A stretch of DNA of 64,000 nucleotides from Stenotrophomonas oahuensis. GTDB taxonomy: Bacteria > Pseudomonadota > Gammaproteobacteria > Xanthomonadales > Xanthomonadaceae. Positions within the stretch are counted from its first letter, which is position 1. The number at the start of each line of letters is the position of its first letter. A model generated the notes under the pieces. That model searched no databases, was not told where the DNA came from, and saw only the letters and a program-made list of their open reading frames with translations. The DNA lies in the NCBI RefSeq assembly GCF_031834595.1, contig NZ_CP115541.1, forward strand, positions 62,001 through 126,000, in the 5' to 3' direction. Made by a program: the position numbers and the translations under genes. This document shows, one piece after another, positions 59,961 to 64,000 of this stretch.

Positions 59961-60391
59961 CAGTTCAGCGCCTCGTTCACACCCTGCTCGATCACGGAAT
60001 CGGCCCAGAACAGTCCACCGTTCTCGTGCCGGGCAATCGCGCGGACCATGCGGAACAGGGTCACCGGGCGCGACAGAGACACGATCTCGGTAGCACCGAC
60101 GCCAACCTCGTTGGCAACCTGGCGTACATATGCCGAGGTGTTGTTCTCAACCGGCGGTGCCCAGCGGTTAATCATGTCCCGGACGGTGCGCAAGCCATGC
60201 TTGCTCTGATACGTGAGCAGGGTCTTTGCCAGGGCGCGGAAGCCGGCCTCGGGCGTGTTGAACACACAGAAGCGCCGCTCCTCCGCCAGGGCGGCGGCGG
60301 AGCGGTCTTCGCCCTGCCACACCACGGCGGTGCGGTCGATGTTGCCCGGGTTGTTGTTGCGCACGCCACGCGGCGTATCGGCGCTGTTCAT
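59960..60391 (-). CDS. Phage lysin, P5-like muralytic protein
   Basis: The product is 143 residues. PRGVRNNNPGNI near the start is the signature of the P5/structural-lysin group, followed by FCVFNTPEAGFRALAKTLL, RTVRDMINRWAPPVENNT, YVRQVANEVGV and ARHENG. The domain resembles lysozyme-like peptidoglycan hydrolases. It lies in front of the holin-like and Rz genes, so it is likely the endolysin. It has no signal peptide. Confidence 0.8.
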   Translation of the reverse strand: MNSADTPRGVRNNNPGNIDRTAVVWQGEDRSAAALAEERRFCVFNTPEAGFRALAKTLLTYQSKHGLRTVRDMINRWAPPVENNTSAYVRQVANEVGVGATEIVSLSRPVTLFRMVRAIARHENGGLFWADSVIEQGVNEALN

Positions 60392-60469
60392 TGTGATCCC
60401 CTTGACCGTAGTGGAGTGCCGGCATCGCCCACGCCATCCCGGCGCATGTGGGCGATGCCGGCCAAGCTG

Positions 60470-60835
60470 TTACGCCCCGCCGGCGTCGCCGGCTTCCGCC
60501 GTTCCGGGGGTCAGGCGAACGTGGACGTTCAGATCACCGGCGTCAGCGGCGTTGACGGCAAATCCAATGTTGGCGACCTCGTCCGCCCCAGCCGCTGCCG
60601 AAATCGCCTGCCGTGCGGCGGTATCCCAGTTCACCGATGCGCCGACGGCGAAAACTGCCGCAGGAAGCTTGGGCAGCAGGAACACGCCTTCAACGTGAAC
60701 GGCGATGAGATCGCCGACCTTGCCGTCAGTGACGGCGACACCGACGAGCTTGCCCTCGACCACCAGTTCGCCGCTCTTGGCGTCGCTGGTCAGGGTCAGG
60801 TCCAGCACGCGGCCGTCCTGATATGCGTTCTTCAT
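60470..60835 (-). CDS. Capsid cement (DUF2190-like) protein
   Basis: The product is 121 residues. MKNAYQDGRVLDLTLTSDAK, then VGVAVTDGKVGDLIAVHVEG and VFLLPKLPAAVFAVGASVNWD are the DUF2190 pattern, found next to the capsid gene of many siphophages and known in some as head decoration. It lies 70 bases from the end of the capsid gene. Confidence 0.85.
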   Translation of the reverse strand: MKNAYQDGRVLDLTLTSDAKSGELVVEGKLVGVAVTDGKVGDLIAVHVEGVFLLPKLPAAVFAVGASVNWDTAARQAISAAAGADEVANIGFAVNAADAGDLNVHVRLTPGTAEAGDAGGA

Positions 60836-60905
60836 GGTTGGTTCCTCAAATCAACTTGGATGGCGGCCATGCGGACCAGGTAAGGCCGCATGGCTGTTCG
60901 CGAGA

Positions 60906-63146
60906 TCAGGCTTCTACCGGTTCCGGCTTACCCGGGTTCTTGTAGATGCCCCGGTAATCGGCAATGGCAGGAGCGGCGTCGAGACGAACCTTCCATGCAA
61001 CGCCATCCATGTCGAAGCCCTGCTGCTGTTCGAGGTACGGCGTCTGATTGCCTTCGAGGTAGCCCACCACGATGCCGTCGACGTATGCCGGATTGGCGAT
61101 GCCATACCACGCCTCGGCGCTCTTCTCATCGAGGCGACCGTGGTCCCACACCTCGAACGTGTTGCGCACGGTGTTCGGGTCCCTCTCCTTGCCACTGCCA
61201 ACGGCGTACTCGGCGGTGCGGACTGCACGCGCACGCTCGCCCAGAGCCACCGGAGTAAGCAGACCCTTCATCGGCACCTGGATGAGGTTGTCGTCCTTAT
61301 CCTTCTGGCGACGCATCTTCGCCTGCATCGCACCAACGCTGGCGGTGCTGATCAATGCGGCCTGCAGGAGGTTGTTGTGGTCCGCGTGGAACAGCGTCTT
61401 GCCGTCAGCCAGGACGGGATTGCCGTTGATCAAATCGAAAACGGCCTTGGCGAGCGTGCGGCGGGCGGCCTGACCCAGCTTGCGCGGCACATCACTGAAG
61501 ATGCCCAGGTCATCGTTGATGATCGCCTGACGGGTGATGGTGAACAGCTTGCCGTAGGTGACGATCTTCATCGCCTGCGACTGCTCGCTGAAGGTGCCCT
61601 GCTTGTACTTACCACCCTCCGGCACGACGTCCAGATCCGAGAACGCGCCCAGCCCGACCAGGTTGGTGGGCTTGAAGTCAGGGACGCTCACAGCGCGGGT
61701 GAATTGGTCGAAGTTCTCCTCTGCCTCTTCGTAGCCCTTCAGAACCGCGCTGCGCGCAGCATCGCCCAGCAGCGCCGGGAAATCCGAGGTACTGTGCGTG
61801 AACGCCATCCCTACGATCTGCATCCGATCCATGCCGGTAGCACGGGCACCCGTGGCCTCGACACAGGCGCGAGCAATCTCGCTCATCGTCATGCCACGGT
61901 AGGGGTTGCCGTCAGCGGCCTGCACCAGGCCAGCGCGGGCCTGAATGGCATTGGACATGGCAGCGCGGGTCAGATCGCGCTGATCAGTGCCGGCGGTGAT
62001 CTGCGCGCCACCGTTGAGCGGACCAGCGCTGGTGGCCAGCAGCGCCAGGATGTGGCGACCCACTGCGTCGGCGGTCACGTTGGTGTCGGCCTGCGCCATC
62101 ACCCCCTCGACGTACTCGCGCACCTGGGCGTTGCCCAAGTGCGGGGTCGCCATCGCCTGGATCTGAGTATTCCGCTCACGCAGCGCGGCCATTGCAGCCT
62201 GCACAGGGTCGGCAGCGGCACCTACCGGTGCCGGGCTCACCGCAACGGGGGCGACCGGCGGCGTGGTGGTGGTGACGCCTGCCGGTGCCGGAGTCGAGCG
62301 GCCGGCATTGGCGAGGATGTGGCGGTACTGCTGGTTCATGGTGGGATCCTCGATATGGCCGATCACGGCCGACTGGCTGACCTCAGAAAGAGAGGCGAAT
62401 ACGGTGGGAGAAAGGGACGCGGCGATGTGGTGGCGCAGCTGGGCGACGACCGGCGATGCCGCGCCGTCGATGGACTGGAGGTAGCCACTGATGGCCACCG
62501 CCGATGCACCGGCGAGGCGAGCGCTGGCCCCGCCGTCGGCATCGATCACCACATCGGCCAATCCGGCATCGACCGCTTGCGGGCCGGAGTACCAGTGATC
62601 CACATCGTCGGTGAGCAGGCGCTCCATCTCTTCGCGCCGGCCGGAACGGGCTGCGTACGCCTCCAACATCGCGGTGGCGTGAGCATCGAGCGCATCAGCG
62701 TTCTGGCGGAAGGCGGTGGCACTTCCTGCGGCCATGGTGCGGGGCGCATGAACCATAACCAGGGAGCTGGCATACACCCGGCGCTCATCGCCCGCCTGCA
62801 AGATCAGAGACGCGATGGAAGCGGCCTGGCCTTCTACGGTCACGATTTTTCGGGCCGCATGAGACTTCAACGCATTGTGGATAGCCAGCCCATCGGCGAC
62901 CACACCACCCACGCTGTTCAGCCTGACGTGAATGGTGGACGCGGTGATCTGCCCGATCTGTTCCACAAGCTCACTGGCCGATACCGATTCCTCGAACAGG
63001 AATCCGCCGATAGCGCCGTAGATCATTACGTCCGCCGTATCAGCCTCGGCCCGGACCTGATAAAGCGCCGGCCCCAGCTCAGCGTTGTTTCCTGCGTCAG
63101 CTCGGACGCAGCGTGCAATGGCAGCAGCCAACAGGCATGCGTGCAT
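60906..63146 (-). CDS. Fused ClpP-like prohead protease and major capsid protein
   Basis: The product is 746 residues. N-terminal 20-220: ClpP-like protease with VRLNSVGG, nucleophile Ser110 in EGQAASIASL and His133 in MVHAPR. A Pro/Thr/Ala linker (about 285-330) leads to a major capsid-like part (about 360-746) with FTRAVSVPDFKPTNLVGLG broken by Gly, EQSQAMKIVTYGKLFTITRQAI, DGKTLFHADHNN and GFDMDGVAWKVRLD typical of Mu/HK97-fold capsids. The enzyme would release capsid subunits from its own chain during prohead maturation. Such fusions are known in some phages. Confidence 0.88.
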   Translation of the reverse strand: MHACLLAAAIARCVRADAGNNAELGPALYQVRAEADTADVMIYGAIGGFLFEESVSASELVEQIGQITASTIHVRLNSVGGVVADGLAIHNALKSHAARKIVTVEGQAASIASLILQAGDERRVYASSLVMVHAPRTMAAGSATAFRQNADALDAHATAMLEAYAARSGRREEMERLLTDDVDHWYSGPQAVDAGLADVVIDADGGASARLAGASAVAISGYLQSIDGAASPVVAQLRHHIAASLSPTVFASLSEVSQSAVIGHIEDPTMNQQYRHILANAGRSTPAPAGVTTTTPPVAPVAVSPAPVGAAADPVQAAMAALRERNTQIQAMATPHLGNAQVREYVEGVMAQADTNVTADAVGRHILALLATSAGPLNGGAQITAGTDQRDLTRAAMSNAIQARAGLVQAADGNPYRGMTMSEIARACVEATGARATGMDRMQIVGMAFTHSTSDFPALLGDAARSAVLKGYEEAEENFDQFTRAVSVPDFKPTNLVGLGAFSDLDVVPEGGKYKQGTFSEQSQAMKIVTYGKLFTITRQAIINDDLGIFSDVPRKLGQAARRTLAKAVFDLINGNPVLADGKTLFHADHNNLLQAALISTASVGAMQAKMRRQKDKDDNLIQVPMKGLLTPVALGERARAVRTAEYAVGSGKERDPNTVRNTFEVWDHGRLDEKSAEAWYGIANPAYVDGIVVGYLEGNQTPYLEQQQGFDMDGVAWKVRLDAAPAIADYRGIYKNPGKPEPVEA

Positions 63147-63148
63147 GG

Positions 63149-64000
63149 TTATTCGCTCCTGGAAAGATCGTGCTGCAGCGAGGCCACTACTCGGGCACGG
63201 GCTTCAGCGCTGGTGGTGGATGCCGGCGGCATCAGGTCGCGGTTCTGCTCCTGCCAGTCTTCGCGCTGGCGCAGGACCTCTACGGGATTGTTCCCGTACT
63301 GCAGGGTGTTCTGCTGCGGCGAGACCCAACCGCGATCTTCTGCCTCGCCTCGGGCGTAGGCTTCCTTCAGTGGGTCGATCCACGGCATGACCGGTCGCAC
63401 GTAGGTTGATGCTGCCAGGTTGCGCAACGTCCAGCCGCGAGGCAGCTTCACACGGCCGGCCAGAACGCAGGCCTGGACGAAGCGCACGCGCTGGGGACGC
63501 ACACTGAGCGCGATGAAGCGCTCAGCTAGCATCAAGTAGCTGCCCCATTTCTCCACCAGCTCCTGGCGCTGCGCCGAGTAGGTGCCGTTGTAGTCCAGCG
63601 AAAGGCTGGAGTAGCTGACGCCAATGCCGCCGGCGGCGGCCCGCAGCTGCTCCTTTCGCCACGTCGCGGCATTGGGGTTCGGCCGGTCGGTCCCAAGACT
63701 CTCAATCGACTCCCCGGGCAGCAGGTCATCATAAATTGCACCGGGAGCCAAGCGCAGCTCGCGCACCGGAACTCCGTCCTGAATCAGGGCGTTTCCACCC
63801 AAGTCACCGGAGTAGGCCTCACCCGATCCCTTCTTGATCTGGAAGGTCATGGAGGCGGCGACCTTGGCCGCGATGCGCTCGGACTCTTCGTAGTCCTTCA
63901 CGTCCTCAAAGCGCGACATCGCGCTGGCGAAGACGCTCAACCCTCGCACCTGGTGCAGTCGTTTGACCAGGGCAATTCGGTGCATGAACTCGGCTGAAAC
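63149..64000 (-). CDS. Phage portal protein, C-terminal part (cut by window edge)
   Basis: The frame enters from the right edge and stops 2 bases before the protease-capsid gene. MHRIALVKRLHQVRGLSVFA, PGAIYDDLLPGESIESLG, RKEQLRAAAGGIGVSYSSLS and the Asp/Pro-rich WIDPLKEAYA are typical of the lambda gpB-type portal family. It forms the dodecameric DNA gate of the head. The N-terminus and terminase genes lie outside the window. Confidence 0.9.
   Translation of the reverse strand, partial: VSAEFMHRIALVKRLHQVRGLSVFASAMSRFEDVKDYEESERIAAKVAASMTFQIKKGSGEAYSGDLGGNALIQDGVPVRELRLAPGAIYDDLLPGESIESLGTDRPNPNAATWRKEQLRAAAGGIGVSYSSLSLDYNGTYSAQRQELVEKWGSYLMLAERFIALSVRPQRVRFVQACVLAGRVKLPRGWTLRNLAASTYVRPVMPWIDPLKEAYARGEAEDRGWVSPQQNTLQYGNNPVEVLRQREDWQEQNRDLMPPASTTSAEARARVVASLQHDLSRSE

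Noticed and set aside
60834..63359. 841-codon plus-strand frame
   Set aside because: Antisense to the capsid fusion gene, which has clear ClpP and capsid motifs.

Overview
The window looks like a chromosomal segment of a high-GC gammaproteobacterium of the family Xanthomonadaceae, most probably Stenotrophomonas (maltophilia group). Three things point there: protein families typical of that group, an effector carrying the Xanthomonadaceae type IV secretion signal (XVIPCD), and many palindromic REP elements whose stem starts with GTAG (SMAG repeats), singly or as inverted pairs (REPINs). No transposase or CRISPR array was seen.

Layout. 1-3.5 kb: start of a chemotaxis receptor behind a perfect sigma-28 promoter, tRNA-Ala, a small antitoxin-like gene and a secreted alpha/beta hydrolase. 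3.6-13.1 kb: a minus-strand locus of eight tandem Imm11/DUF1629-like immunity genes reading into a 1125-residue protein with an N-terminal AHH/HNH-type nuclease motif and a C-terminal XVIPCD. This is an apparent type IV secretion effector with an eight-fold immunity array, and it is the most interesting system here. 13.2-14.9 kb: two small overlapping operons (HigA-like plus unknown; SymE-like plus unknown). 15.5-22.8 kb: a stress cluster with chloroperoxidase-like hydrolase, receiver protein, FixL/FixJ-type pair, dps, peroxiredoxin, DsbA-like protein, bicupin and an AraC regulator; three related palindromes suggest a shared regulon. 22.8-42.9 kb: ordinary chromosome (MFS transporter, tRNA-Phe, ADP-ribosylglycohydrolase, lipocalin, acyl-CoA dehydrogenase, HNH protein, dxs, Ntn hydrolase, two-component pair beside mipA, HWE kinase pair, low-molecular-weight phosphatase), much of it punctuated by REPINs.

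43.06-64 kb: a mobile segment. It starts at a 3' half of a tRNA-Pro gene, a typical attachment-site scar. It holds a lower-GC stretch with a histidine kinase, then a continuous minus-strand siphovirus-like late operon, read from right to left: portal (cut by the window edge), fused ClpP-like protease/major capsid, capsid cement, lysin, holin-like protein, Rz with an embedded Rz1, neck and tail completion proteins, tail tube, gpZ-like protein, tape measure and four large tail or tail-tip proteins. Integrase, terminase and the other end lie outside.

A recurring theme is the effect of REP elements on proteins. REPINs are translated inside the effector linker, at the peroxiredoxin C-terminus and at the AraC C-terminus, and in several genes the TAG of the GTAG motif is the stop codon.
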